Source: Paenibacillus hemerocallicola
Lineage (GTDB): Bacteria; Bacillota; Bacilli; Paenibacillales; NBRC-103111
Length of the DNA stretch: 64,000 bases
Direction of reading: 5' to 3'
NCBI RefSeq assembly: GCF_006265175.1
Contig: NZ_VDCQ01000004.1
Span: forward strand, 62,447-126,446
Positions 52,629 through 61,244 of this stretch are shown here, one piece after another. The notes under the pieces were generated by a model. The model ran no database searches, had not been told where the DNA came from, and saw only the letters and a list, made by a program, of their open reading frames with translations. A program made the position numbers and the translations under genes. How positions within the stretch are numbered: the first letter of the stretch is position 1; every line of letters begins with the position of its first letter.

Positions 52629-53936
52629 TTATTTGGCCCGTTCTTCGGCGATTTTCTTGTCGGCAGCTTCCTGGGCGTCTCTCAGCGCCGTGTTCAGATC
52701 CTTTTTATTCGCCAGCATGCTGCTCAGCCCTTGGGCTAATAACGTGGAGGAAATGACGTCATAGTCCGTCGGCGTTACCATCCGGGCCGGCTTGCTCTTA
52801 AGCGCCGCAGTCAGATCTTTGCCCTTCATGACCGCCAGCTCGCCGCCGAATTGATTTTTGATCGCATCGTTGTTCAGCACGGTCAATCTGCCGTTTTTGG
52901 TGATCGTAGTCTGGACTTCTTCGCCTGCCAGAGCGTTCAAAATCTCGAAAACCAGTTCTTTATGCTTGCTCGTCTTGGATACGGTCATCAGGTGGAAATC
53001 GACCGCTCTTCCTATTCCCGGTCTGCCCTTAAAGCTTGGGTAAGTCGTCATCCCCCAGTTCACGGGCTGTCCGTTCTTCTCGAGCTCCGTCAGAGGGCCG
53101 ATCGCATTGGAGATCCACTCCGCATTCATGGCGAGCGTGCGATCTTCCATAAACGTTTTCAGCGCCGCAGGCGTTTTGCCGTTGTCCGAAGCTCCGGGTA
53201 TGGCATAGAAAGGCGCCATAAACTCGAATACTTGTTTCCATTCGTCGTTATGGATGGTCGCTTTATGCTTCTCCTTATCGGCATAGGCGAGGGATAGCTG
53301 ATCGCCTACTTGCTTGATGGCCGGCATGATGATGCCCCGGAACTGGGTCGTTCCGTCCATTCTCGTCAGTTTCTTCGACAGCTCGAGAATGTCGTCCCAT
53401 GTGGACATTTCTTTGGGGTACGGGACTCCGAACCGATCGAAGACATCTTTGTTGTACAATAGGGCGGCGAAATTAAGCGAGAACGGGACGGCATACGTAT
53501 TCCCTGCGGTTCCGTACTTGGCCAGGGCGTCCACGACCGAGGGCTCGAAGCGGTCCAATTTCATGTCGTCCTTCTTCATAGACTCGTCCAACGTTTCCGC
53601 CAACCCCATCTTGATGACGACTGGCAGCGAATAATTACTGGTGAAAATAATGTCCGCCTGATCCCCGGAAGCGAGCATCTGCTCCAGCTCGCTTGCATTG
53701 GTAGTCTTCGCGCTCACGAAATTGATCGTGACGTGGGGAAACTTACTTTTGACGGGCTTGGCGATATACTGGTCGAACTCCTGCTCCGTAAGTCCCGCGT
53801 AATACCGGAACAGCGTAAGGGATACGGGTTCCTTGGCCGGGACCGGATTCGCGGCCGAGTCTTTGGGCTCCGTATTGGAGCAGCCTGTGGCCACAGCGGC
53901 GGCCAGCACCGCCGCAATCGTTATTTTCTTTATCAT
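52629..53936 (-). CDS. ABC transporter substrate-binding lipoprotein (cassette 6)
   Basis: A 435-residue solute-binding lipoprotein with lipobox VATGC near residue 19. It carries LLYNKDVFDRFGVPYPKEMSTW and the C-terminal DLNTALRDAQEAADKKIAEE found across the SBP set. The ATG at 53936 follows AGGGGTG; an upstream extension to 54035 lacks a signal-like sequence. Followed by beta-helix protein 4, preceded on the same strand by AraC at 54205. No permease genes. Confidence 0.88.
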   Translation of the reverse strand: MIKKITIAAVLAAAVATGCSNTEPKDSAANPVPAKEPVSLTLFRYYAGLTEQEFDQYIAKPVKSKFPHVTINFVSAKTTNASELEQMLASGDQADIIFTSNYSLPVVIKMGLAETLDESMKKDDMKLDRFEPSVVDALAKYGTAGNTYAVPFSLNFAALLYNKDVFDRFGVPYPKEMSTWDDILELSKKLTRMDGTTQFRGIIMPAIKQVGDQLSLAYADKEKHKATIHNDEWKQVFEFMAPFYAIPGASDNGKTPAALKTFMEDRTLAMNAEWISNAIGPLTELEKNGQPVNWGMTTYPSFKGRPGIGRAVDFHLMTVSKTSKHKELVFEILNALAGEEVQTTITKNGRLTVLNNDAIKNQFGGELAVMKGKDLTAALKSKPARMVTPTDYDVISSTLLAQGLSSMLANKKDLNTALRDAQEAADKKIAEERAK

Positions 53937-54118
53937 GGGACACCCCTTCTGAATTAGATGCATTCGTGCATCGTCGGGCCGACAACCCGGTTCCGAATGT
54001 TGCGAAACGATCGTATCGTATACGGATTTCGCCACGACTCCTTAGATAGCGCTTTCGCGATTTTTATCACGCGTCGGCCCAAGCCTTTCGTTCCGTCATT
54101 CTGAAGTTGCGGATGGGA

Positions 54119-54140
54119 GGCAAGCGCTTACTCGCTTGCC
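54119..54140 (-). terminator. Hairpin after the cassette 6 AraC gene
   Basis: GGCAAGCG (54119-54126) pairs with CGCTTGCC (54133-54140) with a 6-base loop, about 65 bases after the AraC stop. There is no T run, so termination is uncertain; it could also be an operator before the SBP gene. Confidence 0.4.
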
Positions 54141-54204
54141 CGGGGGCGGAGCCCTTGAAGATGTTATCGGTTCCGGCATCCCGGTTCGCGGCATTTCTAT
54201 ATTT

Positions 54205-55101
54205 TCAAACGTTAAGCCGGGCTTCCGAACGATACACGCTTGGCGGACATCCGACCGTCCTTGCAAACAGCCGGTTGAAAAAGGAAGGGCTTTCGTACCC
54301 GACGAGAGCGGCAATGCCGATAATCGTTTCGTCCGTTTCCCGCAGCAATTGCTTTGCCCGTTCCATCCGATTGTGGTGCATCGTTTCCATGACGCTCAAA
54401 CCCGTTTCATTTTTCAATATCCGGTTGAGCTGTCGGGAGCTGACGTGGAACAATCGGGCGATCGATTCGACATCGATGGCTTGAAAGCAATGCCTTTCCA
54501 AATATCCGCTAATGCGCCTGGCTCTCATATCGTCATCCACATCCGTTATCCCTTCCGCAACCGTTTCGTTTAGCTGCTTCTTATAGTACCGTGACAGCAG
54601 CACGAGAATTTCGACAAGCTTCATCTTGATTAACGTACGGTAGCCGGCGCTCGTCTCCTTCCATTCCTCGATCATGCCCTCCATTAGATGCAGGACGGTA
54701 GCGGATTCGCGGCCCGCAAGCCGAAGCCGGTGGTGAAAGCGCTCTCGGTCGTTCAGAAAAGGAAGCACGTACAAAAAATCCATCGCTTTCATCAACTGAA
54801 GCTCGTGCAGCAGCGACTCGTGAATGAGAGCGGGAGTAAACAAGCAGTTGATAATCTCCAACGTTTTCCCGTTCCTGATTCTGTAGGTGTGCACCTCCCC
54901 CGGATTAATGATAAACACGTCGCCGGGTCCGATCGAATAGCGCTCGCCCTCGAACTCGTGGATCGCCTCGCCTTTCTCCACATACACCAATTCGACGAAA
55001 TCGTGGAAATGGGGAATGCGGTCCGAATCGTGACGATACTTTTTGATCCAGAACGGAAATTCGGCATCCATAAACATATGGGTCGCATACTTGAACGCCA
55101 T
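54205..55101 (-). CDS. AraC family transcriptional regulator
   Basis: A 298-residue regulator. The cupin sensor shows HFHDFVELVYVEKGEAIHEF and DVFIINPGEVHTYRI. A helical linker precedes two helix-turn-helix motifs (IDVESIARLFHVSSRQLNRIL; TIIGIAALVGYESPSFFNRLF) and the end GCPPSVYR. AAAGGATGA lies before the ATG. It is upstream of the SBP and beta-helix protein 4 on the same strand and likely controls them. Not closely related to the twin AraC proteins at 8987 and 32484 despite equal length. Confidence 0.88.
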   Translation of the reverse strand: MAFKYATHMFMDAEFPFWIKKYRHDSDRIPHFHDFVELVYVEKGEAIHEFEGERYSIGPGDVFIINPGEVHTYRIRNGKTLEIINCLFTPALIHESLLHELQLMKAMDFLYVLPFLNDRERFHHRLRLAGRESATVLHLMEGMIEEWKETSAGYRTLIKMKLVEILVLLSRYYKKQLNETVAEGITDVDDDMRARRISGYLERHCFQAIDVESIARLFHVSSRQLNRILKNETGLSVMETMHHNRMERAKQLLRETDETIIGIAALVGYESPSFFNRLFARTVGCPPSVYRSEARLNV

Positions 55102-55382
55102 GCCGTATCATCATCCTTTGAATGGTTTCGTTTATCGCCTGCATCCGACTTTCGTTTTGTTCATCCCTTACTCCCGCCCCCTCGCAACGGATGGACACCT
55201 CCTTTAATCGGACACTTCTACTGATAGGATAGAGCGAATGGCTCTTGTTATCAACGCCGATTCAGACATCGCATGCATCCGTTTCGGACACCGTGGAATA
55301 GCGATGAAAAAAAACTACGGCAGCTTAATCCGCATACAACCTGGATGCCCTTTTGATGAGGCATGAGCAACACATTGCCGTA

Positions 55383-55571
55383 TATAAAGGAACTGGATTC
55401 CGTTATTGTCCCGAATTTCGCTCCACCCCTGAATATAACGGCACAGGCTTCCGTTATTTCGATCTATCAGGGTGAAAATGGGTAGTGAACAGCAGAATAG
55501 CGGAGCGGATTTCCGTAATGTTGGTATCGACACTGGGAATGGGGTCAATAAGATACGCCAGTTCCGCTATT
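55383..55571. repeat. Four 25-base imperfect palindromes (locus B)
   Basis: Units at 55383-55407, 55434-55458, 55496-55519 and 55547-55571 follow the same TATAA-N-GG ... TTCCGTTATT or TTCCGCTATT pattern as those at 45283-45470. Spacing of unit starts is 51-62 bases, almost identical to locus A. The gap 55102-55665 holds no gene that I can support. Confidence 0.65.
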
Positions 55572-55665
55572 CCATGGATTCGGGTCTCCCGAGCGCCGGT
55601 AAGGCGGCAAGCCTTCACCGATCATCCGATGCATGCACTTCTGTACGCGAATTATGCTGTCGTAG

Positions 55666-55718
55666 AAAAAAAAGAGAGCTCGCGCTCCCCGTCAGCCTGT
55701 GACGATGGGCGCAAGCTC
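55666..55718 (-). terminator. Strong terminator overlapping the yheH stop codon
   Basis: GAGCTCGCGC (55676-55685) pairs with GCGCAAGCTC (55709-55718) with one mismatch. On the minus strand it is followed by TCTTTTTTTT. The stop codon of the ABC gene lies in the loop at 55692-55694. Confidence 0.8.
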
Positions 55719-57779
55719 CCCTTGTTGAATTTGAACCATTTGATAATATTTCCCTTGCCGCCGCATAAGCGTATCGTGACTGCCCCGCTCGACGATTCGG
55801 CCGCGGTCGAGCACGAGAATCAGATCGGCGTTCTTGATCGTGGACAGCCGGTGAGCGATGATGAACGTCGTCCGGCCTTGCTTCACGACCTCCAGCGCAT
55901 TCTGGATAAGCGCCTCCGTCTCGGTGTCGATGTTGGATGTCGCTTCGTCCAAAATAAGGATGGCCGGGTCGAACGCGAGCGCCCGCGCGAATGAGATGAG
56001 CTGCCTCTGTCCCGCGGACAGCGTGCTCCCCTTCTCGATTACCGGCTCGTCGATGCCCTTCGGCAAATGCTTGAGCAGCCGCTCCGCTCCAACATCGGCA
56101 AGCGCCTGCTCCACCCGCTCCCGGGTTATTCCCGGGTCATCGAGGGAAACGTTGGAGGCGATCGTTCCGGTGAACAGGAACGGGTCCTGCAGCACGATGC
56201 CCATATGCTCGCGCATCGTTTGTCTCGGCATTTCCCGGATATCGACGCCGTCAATCGTGATCTTGCCCCGGGTCGCGTCGTAAAACCGGAACAGCAAGTT
56301 GAGAATCGAGCTTTTCCCCGAACCGGTATGACCGATCAGCGCGACGGTCTGGCCTTGCTTCGCTTCGAACGAGATGCCTTTGAGCACGTAGTCGTCTTCC
56401 TTGTAGGCAAACGAAACGTCGTCGAACTTCACATTGCCCTCGAAGCGCTTCATGCTCCGGTCCGATACGTCCTCGCCCTCCTCGTCCAGCAGAACGAACA
56501 CCCGCTCCGCCGATACGAGCGCCGTTTCCAGATTCGGCAGCTGATTGACGATATTGACGATCGGATTGAACAGACGGTTCAAATAATCGACGAAGGCGTA
56601 CAGCACCCCGAGCGTCACGACCGACTCCGGACTGCTCACCGCCTCGCCGCCGAAATACCAGATGAGCGCTACAAGGGCGATATTCCGGATGACGCCGACC
56701 AAATTGTAGCCGGTCCACGAGTTCAGACCGAGCAGCTTGTTGCGGAACGCGAACAGCCTCGCGTTGATCGCCTCGAACTCCGCCTCCATCTTTCGCTCGC
56801 CGCGAAATGCCTTCACGACCTGCATCCCCTGAATCGACTCGTTGATTACGCCGTTAATTTCGCCCACGGCGGAACGGATCGTCCGGTTGTAACGCTTCGC
56901 TTTTCTCCCGTACACGTAGATCCATACCGCCAGCACGGGAAGGATAAACAGGCAGATGGACGCCAGTCTGGCATCGAGAACGAACAGAGCGGTAAAAATG
57001 CCCGCCATATAAATCGTCCCGGTGAAAAAGTTGGCCAGTACCGTCACGTACAGCTCGCGAATCGTCTCCGTATCGTTCGTAATGCGCGAGACGACTTTGC
57101 CAGCCGGCAAATTATCGAAATAGCGAATCTGCAGCCGGTTCATTTGCCCGAATACGTCGGAGCGCATATCGCGGATAATCCGGTTCGAGGCGGCTTGCAA
57201 AACATAACGCTGGCCGTACGAGAACGCCGCCGATACGACGAGCAGCCCGAAGTAATACCAGCATAGCCGGATCAGCCCGCCGAGCTCCGGCCGGAAGAAC
57301 GCGTACAGCTCCGCCGAAGCAAGCTTGCGCGCGTCGTACAGTCGTTCCTCCGAGCCTCTCTTGATGTGCAGCTTTCCGTCAGGCGTCACGCTTCTCGCGC
57401 CGTCGAAGGCAACCGGTCCGGCAATGAAATAATAATTCCGGTCCGCCTGCAGCACTCTCGCTTCCGCTCCGCGCGGCTCGCCTTCCCCGAAATGATCCGT
57501 TCGCTTGAATGTGGCTCCGTCGTAACCGACCGCATAGGGGCCGTCCGCCTCCGTCCGGTGCCACGGCTTCTCGATGCCGGTAATGTGGACGTCGATCAAC
57601 CGTTTCGCCACAAGCGGCCCCGCCAGCTCCGTGCCGACGGCGACGGCGAGCATGAGCAGCGCGAGCAGCAGTTGCGTTTTATAATGCAGCGCGTACTTCA
57701 CCAATCGTTTCAACGTCTGAAGCTGGTTCCCCGTAGACCGGTCGAGCTCCAGATCGTAATGTTCCGTTTCATCGTTCAC
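55692..57779 (-). CDS. yheH: Heterodimeric multidrug ABC exporter subunit, YheH/BmrD-like (GTG start)
   Basis: A 695-residue half-transporter fusing membrane and ATPase domains. Six membrane helices cover about residues 30-340. Between the first two lies an unusually long outer segment (about residues 70-165), as in the B. subtilis BmrD subunit. The ATPase has Walker A IGHTGSGKSS, signature LSAGQRQ (non-canonical second residue) and Walker B ILILDEATSNID with the catalytic Glu intact, then the switch IAHRLST. The GTG start directly follows the yheI stop, and its ribosome site GGCGGTGA lies inside yheI, so translation is coupled. It pairs with the 590-residue protein to pump out drugs or other amphiphiles. 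Confidence 0.9.
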   Translation of the reverse strand: MNDETEHYDLELDRSTGNQLQTLKRLVKYALHYKTQLLLALLMLAVAVGTELAGPLVAKRLIDVHITGIEKPWHRTEADGPYAVGYDGATFKRTDHFGEGEPRGAEARVLQADRNYYFIAGPVAFDGARSVTPDGKLHIKRGSEERLYDARKLASAELYAFFRPELGGLIRLCWYYFGLLVVSAAFSYGQRYVLQAASNRIIRDMRSDVFGQMNRLQIRYFDNLPAGKVVSRITNDTETIRELYVTVLANFFTGTIYMAGIFTALFVLDARLASICLFILPVLAVWIYVYGRKAKRYNRTIRSAVGEINGVINESIQGMQVVKAFRGERKMEAEFEAINARLFAFRNKLLGLNSWTGYNLVGVIRNIALVALIWYFGGEAVSSPESVVTLGVLYAFVDYLNRLFNPIVNIVNQLPNLETALVSAERVFVLLDEEGEDVSDRSMKRFEGNVKFDDVSFAYKEDDYVLKGISFEAKQGQTVALIGHTGSGKSSILNLLFRFYDATRGKITIDGVDIREMPRQTMREHMGIVLQDPFLFTGTIASNVSLDDPGITRERVEQALADVGAERLLKHLPKGIDEPVIEKGSTLSAGQRQLISFARALAFDPAILILDEATSNIDTETEALIQNALEVVKQGRTTFIIAHRLSTIKNADLILVLDRGRIVERGSHDTLMRRQGKYYQMVQIQQGELAPIVTG

Positions 57780-59552
57780 TTATTTCTCACCGCCTTCCGA
57801 TCGTTTCGCTTCCACCTGCTGCTTCTCGAACTGCTCTTTATACCAGCCGCCCAGCTGCATCAGCTGCTCATGCGTGCCCTGCTCGGCGATTCTTCCTTCG
57901 TCCATGACGACAATATAGTCCGCCTCTTGAATGGCCGACAGACGGTGCGTGGCGATCAAGGTCGTCTTTCCGGCGCGCGCGGTGCGGATGTTCCCGACGA
58001 TTTCCGCTTCGGTACGGGCATCGACCGCGGACAAAGCGTCGTCCAGCATCAGGATCTGCGGATCGGCGATCAGCGCCCGCGCGATCGACACCCGCTGCTT
58101 TTGTCCCCCGGACAGCGAAACGCCTTTCTCTCCGACCGTCGTCTCGAGACCTTTCGGCAAAAACGCCATGTCCCCCGCCAACGCCGAGTTGGCGATCGCG
58201 CCCTGCAGCTCGGCTTCTGTCGCATCGCCGCTGCGGCTGCCGAACAATATGTTCGCCCTGACCGATCTGGAGAACAGGAAATGCTCCTGCGGCACATAGC
58301 CGTACCACGATTTCAACCGGTCCATGTCGATGCGTTCGACCGGAGCGCCGGAGACGGACACCGTGCCTTCGCCCGGCGGATATTCCCGCAGCAGCTGCTT
58401 GATCAACGTCGTCTTCCCGCTGCCGGTTCGTCCCGCGATGCCGAGCGTCCGGCCGGGCTCCAGCTTGAACGAAACTTCGCGCAAATTGTCCACCGCGGAC
58501 GACGGATAGCGGAACGTTACGTTGCGGAATTCGATTGTCCCGGGACGCTCTTCCACCGGGACCGTCTCTTCGCGCTCCGGCTCCGCCACGTCCGGCTTCC
58601 AGCCGAGCGAAGTATGGACGCGGTCCAGCGACGCGTTGCCGCGCTGCATAATATTGATCAGCTCGCCGATGGCGAACATCGGCCAGATCAGCATCCCCAA
58701 GTATACGTTGAACGAGACGAGACCGCCGATCGTCAATTCGTTGTGATACACGAGATAGGCGCCGTAGCCGAGACCGATCAGGTAGCTCGCTCCCGTCAAT
58801 ATTTTCATCGTCGGCTCGAATAGGGCATCGATCCGCACGACCGCCAGGTTTTTATCCAGCACGTCCTTCGTCACGGCGGCGAAGCGGCTCTCCGCCGCTC
58901 GTTCCTGGACATAGGCGCGGATGACCCGGATGCCGGATATCGTCTCCAGCACGCCGTCGTTCATCGAGCCGAAGGCGTCCTGCGCGTCCATAAACCGTTT
59001 ATGAATCCATTTGCCGTAAATGCTGACCAAAATCGCCATCAACGGCAGCGGCAAAATCGCCGCCAGCGTAAGCTTCCATGAGACGAACACGCACATCGTC
59101 GCAAGCAGGGTCATCATCCACAGCGTAGAATCGATGAATGTCAATATGCCGAAGCCCGCCGTTTGCGCTACCGCCTGCAAATCGTTCGTCGCGAGCGCCA
59201 TCAGGTCGCCGGTCCGGTTCCGCTCGTAGAAAGTCGGCGTCATTTTCAGAAAATGCCGCATCAACCGCGAGCGCATCAGCCGCTCGACCACGAACGCCCC
59301 TCCGAACAGCTTGTAATGCCACACGAAATTGATCAAATAGGCGCAGGCCGTAATGGAAAGCAGCTGCACCAGGGTGAGCCGGATCGTTTCCCAGTCGAGT
59401 CCTCCGATGTTGATGGCATCGATCGAGCGTCCGACCAGCATCGGAGGAATGATCTCCAATATGCCGGAGATGACGATCAGGACGACCGCGACCGTATATC
59501 TCTTCCATTCTTGCTTGAAAAACCAGCCCAGCTTATGCAGTACGGAAAGCAT
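57780..59552 (-). CDS. yheI: Heterodimeric multidrug ABC exporter subunit, YheI/BmrC-like
   Basis: A 590-residue half-transporter. Six membrane helices cover about residues 15-310. The ATPase has Walker A IAGRTGSGKTT, canonical signature LSGGQKQRVS and a Walker B reading ILMLDDALSAVDA: Asp replaces the catalytic Glu. Together with the YheH LSAGQ signature this makes one degenerate and one active ATP site, the pattern of asymmetric BmrC/BmrD-type exporters. AGGAG lies 9 bases before the ATG. Expression is probably set by the leader ORF and attenuator upstream. Confidence 0.9.
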   Translation of the reverse strand: MLSVLHKLGWFFKQEWKRYTVAVVLIVISGILEIIPPMLVGRSIDAINIGGLDWETIRLTLVQLLSITACAYLINFVWHYKLFGGAFVVERLMRSRLMRHFLKMTPTFYERNRTGDLMALATNDLQAVAQTAGFGILTFIDSTLWMMTLLATMCVFVSWKLTLAAILPLPLMAILVSIYGKWIHKRFMDAQDAFGSMNDGVLETISGIRVIRAYVQERAAESRFAAVTKDVLDKNLAVVRIDALFEPTMKILTGASYLIGLGYGAYLVYHNELTIGGLVSFNVYLGMLIWPMFAIGELINIMQRGNASLDRVHTSLGWKPDVAEPEREETVPVEERPGTIEFRNVTFRYPSSAVDNLREVSFKLEPGRTLGIAGRTGSGKTTLIKQLLREYPPGEGTVSVSGAPVERIDMDRLKSWYGYVPQEHFLFSRSVRANILFGSRSGDATEAELQGAIANSALAGDMAFLPKGLETTVGEKGVSLSGGQKQRVSIARALIADPQILMLDDALSAVDARTEAEIVGNIRTARAGKTTLIATHRLSAIQEADYIVVMDEGRIAEQGTHEQLMQLGGWYKEQFEKQQVEAKRSEGGEK

Positions 59553-59630
59553 TCTCTCTAACTCCTCTCCTCATCCCCGGGGGATGCAAACCTTTGGCGT
59601 CCGACGACTACACACCTAAACTTCTCCAAC

Positions 59631-59661
59631 AACAAAAAACACACCGCCCGCGAGCGATGTG
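59631..59661 (-). terminator. Attenuator terminator upstream of yheI
   Basis: On the minus strand CACATCGC pairs with GCGGTGTG (59654-59661 with 59640-59647, one mismatch), followed by TTTTTTGTTGTTG. It lies 79 bases before the yheI ATG and after a leader ORF, so it can only regulate yheI and yheH. Confidence 0.75.
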
Positions 59662-59675
59662 CATGCCGTATCAAG

Positions 59676-59711
59676 AAGGCGCACGCCACGAGCTGACGTG
59701 ACTTGCGCCTT
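59676..59711 (-). promoter_or_regulatory. Leader hairpin before the attenuator
   Basis: AAGGCGCA (59676-59683) and TGCGCCTT (59704-59711) form an 8-base stem with a further inner CACG/CGTG pairing. Lying between the leader ORF stop and the terminator, it is suited to be an alternative fold in attenuation control. No competing antiterminator pairing was calculated. Confidence 0.5.
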
Positions 59712-59740
59712 GAATACCGAGGATGTTCGGAACGCCGAAT

Positions 59741-59851
59741 TTAACGCGTCCGTGCCGTTCTCCCGTCCGTCAAGGATACCCTGTCACGTAGGATGAAATT
59801 CCGTATAGCTTCATGCCGACCGGCATTGCGGCGGAATTTATCGTTATTCAT
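59741..59851 (-). CDS. 36-residue leader peptide of the yheI-yheH operon (BmrB-like)
   Basis: The ORF reads MNNDKFRRNA, then GRHEAIRNFI, LRDRVSLTDG, RTARTR and stop. AAGGAG lies exactly 8 bases before the ATG, as strong a site as any in the window. It is rich in Arg (10 of 36). It is followed by a hairpin, a terminator and then the exporter genes. In B. subtilis the bmrCD genes are controlled by a translated leader, BmrB, through ribosome-stalling antitermination; this ORF sits in the same place, though I cannot claim sequence homology. It probably senses ribosome-targeting drugs. Confidence 0.7.
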   Translation of the reverse strand: MNNDKFRRNAGRHEAIRNFILRDRVSLTDGRTARTR

Positions 59852-59920
59852 GACGGCTGCTCCTTCCCGGGCTCACAAATGATGCTTACATAGGATACGT
59901 TATCACGGGCGGATTTCGTC

Positions 59921-59926
59921 TGTCAA
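59921..59926 (-). promoter_or_regulatory. -35 box for the yheI operon leader
   Basis: A perfect TTGACA on the minus strand about 70 bases before the leader ATG. The -10 is not clear (TAACGT at 18 bases spacing is weak; TATCCT is further off). Confidence 0.35.
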
Positions 59927-59997
59927 TCGTTCGTAAGTCGAAAAAATGATTAAAACGATTCGCGCCCGTACCGAAAATGCTCAATAAAAGCAAATAA

Positions 59998-60029
59998 GAC
60001 GCCGAAGGACAATGCGCTCCCTCGGCGAC
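59998..60029 (-). terminator. Terminator of the GDSL hydrolase gene
   Basis: GCCGAAGG and CCCTCGGC pair as a stem between 59998 and 60029; on the minus strand TTATTTGCTTTTATT follows. It lies about 27 bases after the stop of the gene at 60056. Confidence 0.7.
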
Positions 60030-60055
60030 TTTGCTTTCTTAAACTTGCTTACCCG

Positions 60056-61084
60056 TTACCCGTTGGTCACGGCTTGTCCGCGGATCAACCCGTAGCTTTC
60101 CACAAGCGGCTGCATCGCTTTATCGCCGAAATTTTGACCCATGATCGCGTAGCCTTGACCGTTCGGATGGAGGTTATCCGGCAAATGCTCGGCCGACTGC
60201 TCGTCAAAAATAGTCAATCCTTTGACGTAATGCAGATGCTTGTCTCCGAGGGCGGCCATACTCGCTATCGCTTCCTCGATCTCCGCCCGCATCTCGATCA
60301 GGGTAAACCCTGCCGTATTTTTCACGTCCTCGCGCGGCGGCGACCAGATCGGCGACATCAGCACGATCGGCGTGTCCGGATGCTTCTCTCGGATGATTTG
60401 CACAAATCCGATTACGGCCGATTGGAACGTCCGCTTATTCAGCGTATTGCCTCCATAGACGTTAATGCCCAGGCAAAGCGAGATGACGTCCGCCTCCAAA
60501 TCGCGGATCAGACGGGCTACCATCGGCTCGATATGGCAATTGCCGGAATAGCCGAGACACGTCAAATGCAGGCCGAACCGGCGCGCCACGATCGCCGGCC
60601 AAGTCCGAGCCGGGCTGAATGCGGCGTTGCATTGCGTGATCGAGCTGCCGTATGTAATCCATTTCGGCCTCGAATCTTCCGGTATATGCCATCCAGCTCT
60701 TTCATCGATGCGAAGCGCTTTCACGACGGTCGGCGCTTTTTGCGGCAAATAGATCTCGATTAGCTTCTCGCTGCCCGGCAAGCCGTCAAACGTAACGACG
60801 GATTCGCCCGCCTCCACGATTTGCGTTTTGACAAGCTCTTTTCCAATAACGAGATCAAGCTGGACCACAACCTCCACCGGTTCGATCTCGACCGTTACCG
60901 ATGTCGTATCGCTTGCAAATCCGATGCGCACCCCGGCCGAGAGATGCGCCGTATTGTTAATCCCGTTCGGCGGAAACAAAGCGTACTCCTTGTACGGAAT
61001 TCGCCATGGCTTGATTCCGCCGCCAACCTGCTCCAGAGAGACCGCTCCTTGAAACAAGGCACGATCCAATTCGATGCTTTGCAT
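60056..61084 (-). CDS. SGNH/GDSL-family hydrolase
   Basis: A 342-residue protein without signal peptide. Residues 1 to about 135 are a beta-sandwich lead domain. The hydrolase domain starts at WITYGSSITQCN, where Ser in GSS takes the GDS position; GYSGNCHIEP gives block II Gly, LGINVYGG block III Asn, and LPDNLHPNGQGY the Asp and His of block V. The family removes acyl groups from sugars or lipids; the two-domain form with GSSIT is typical of carbohydrate-esterase-like members in glycan loci. AGGGG lies 9 bases before the ATG. It is downstream of beta-helix protein 5 but separated by a terminator hairpin. Confidence 0.82.
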   Translation of the reverse strand: MQSIELDRALFQGAVSLEQVGGGIKPWRIPYKEYALFPPNGINNTAHLSAGVRIGFASDTTSVTVEIEPVEVVVQLDLVIGKELVKTQIVEAGESVVTFDGLPGSEKLIEIYLPQKAPTVVKALRIDERAGWHIPEDSRPKWITYGSSITQCNAAFSPARTWPAIVARRFGLHLTCLGYSGNCHIEPMVARLIRDLEADVISLCLGINVYGGNTLNKRTFQSAVIGFVQIIREKHPDTPIVLMSPIWSPPREDVKNTAGFTLIEMRAEIEEAIASMAALGDKHLHYVKGLTIFDEQSAEHLPDNLHPNGQGYAIMGQNFGDKAMQPLVESYGLIRGQAVTNG

Positions 61085-61178
61085 TCGATCCTATCCCCTC
61101 TCCAATGATCGTCTCTTCCTAATGTACAGGCAGAAGGCCGGTCATGCAACCTAAATATTCCCACCGTCCATGAACGAA

Positions 61179-61208
61179 CCCTCCCTGCTATTCCGACATC
61201 AGGGAGGG
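61179..61208 (-). terminator. Terminator after beta-helix protein 5
   Basis: CCCTCCCTG (61179-61187) pairs perfectly with CAGGGAGGG (61200-61208), 12-base loop. It lies about 37 bases after the stop of the beta-helix gene; the T run is short. Confidence 0.6.
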
Positions 61209-61244
61209 AATATATCCGCAACGACAAAGAGTAGCCGAATCCTG

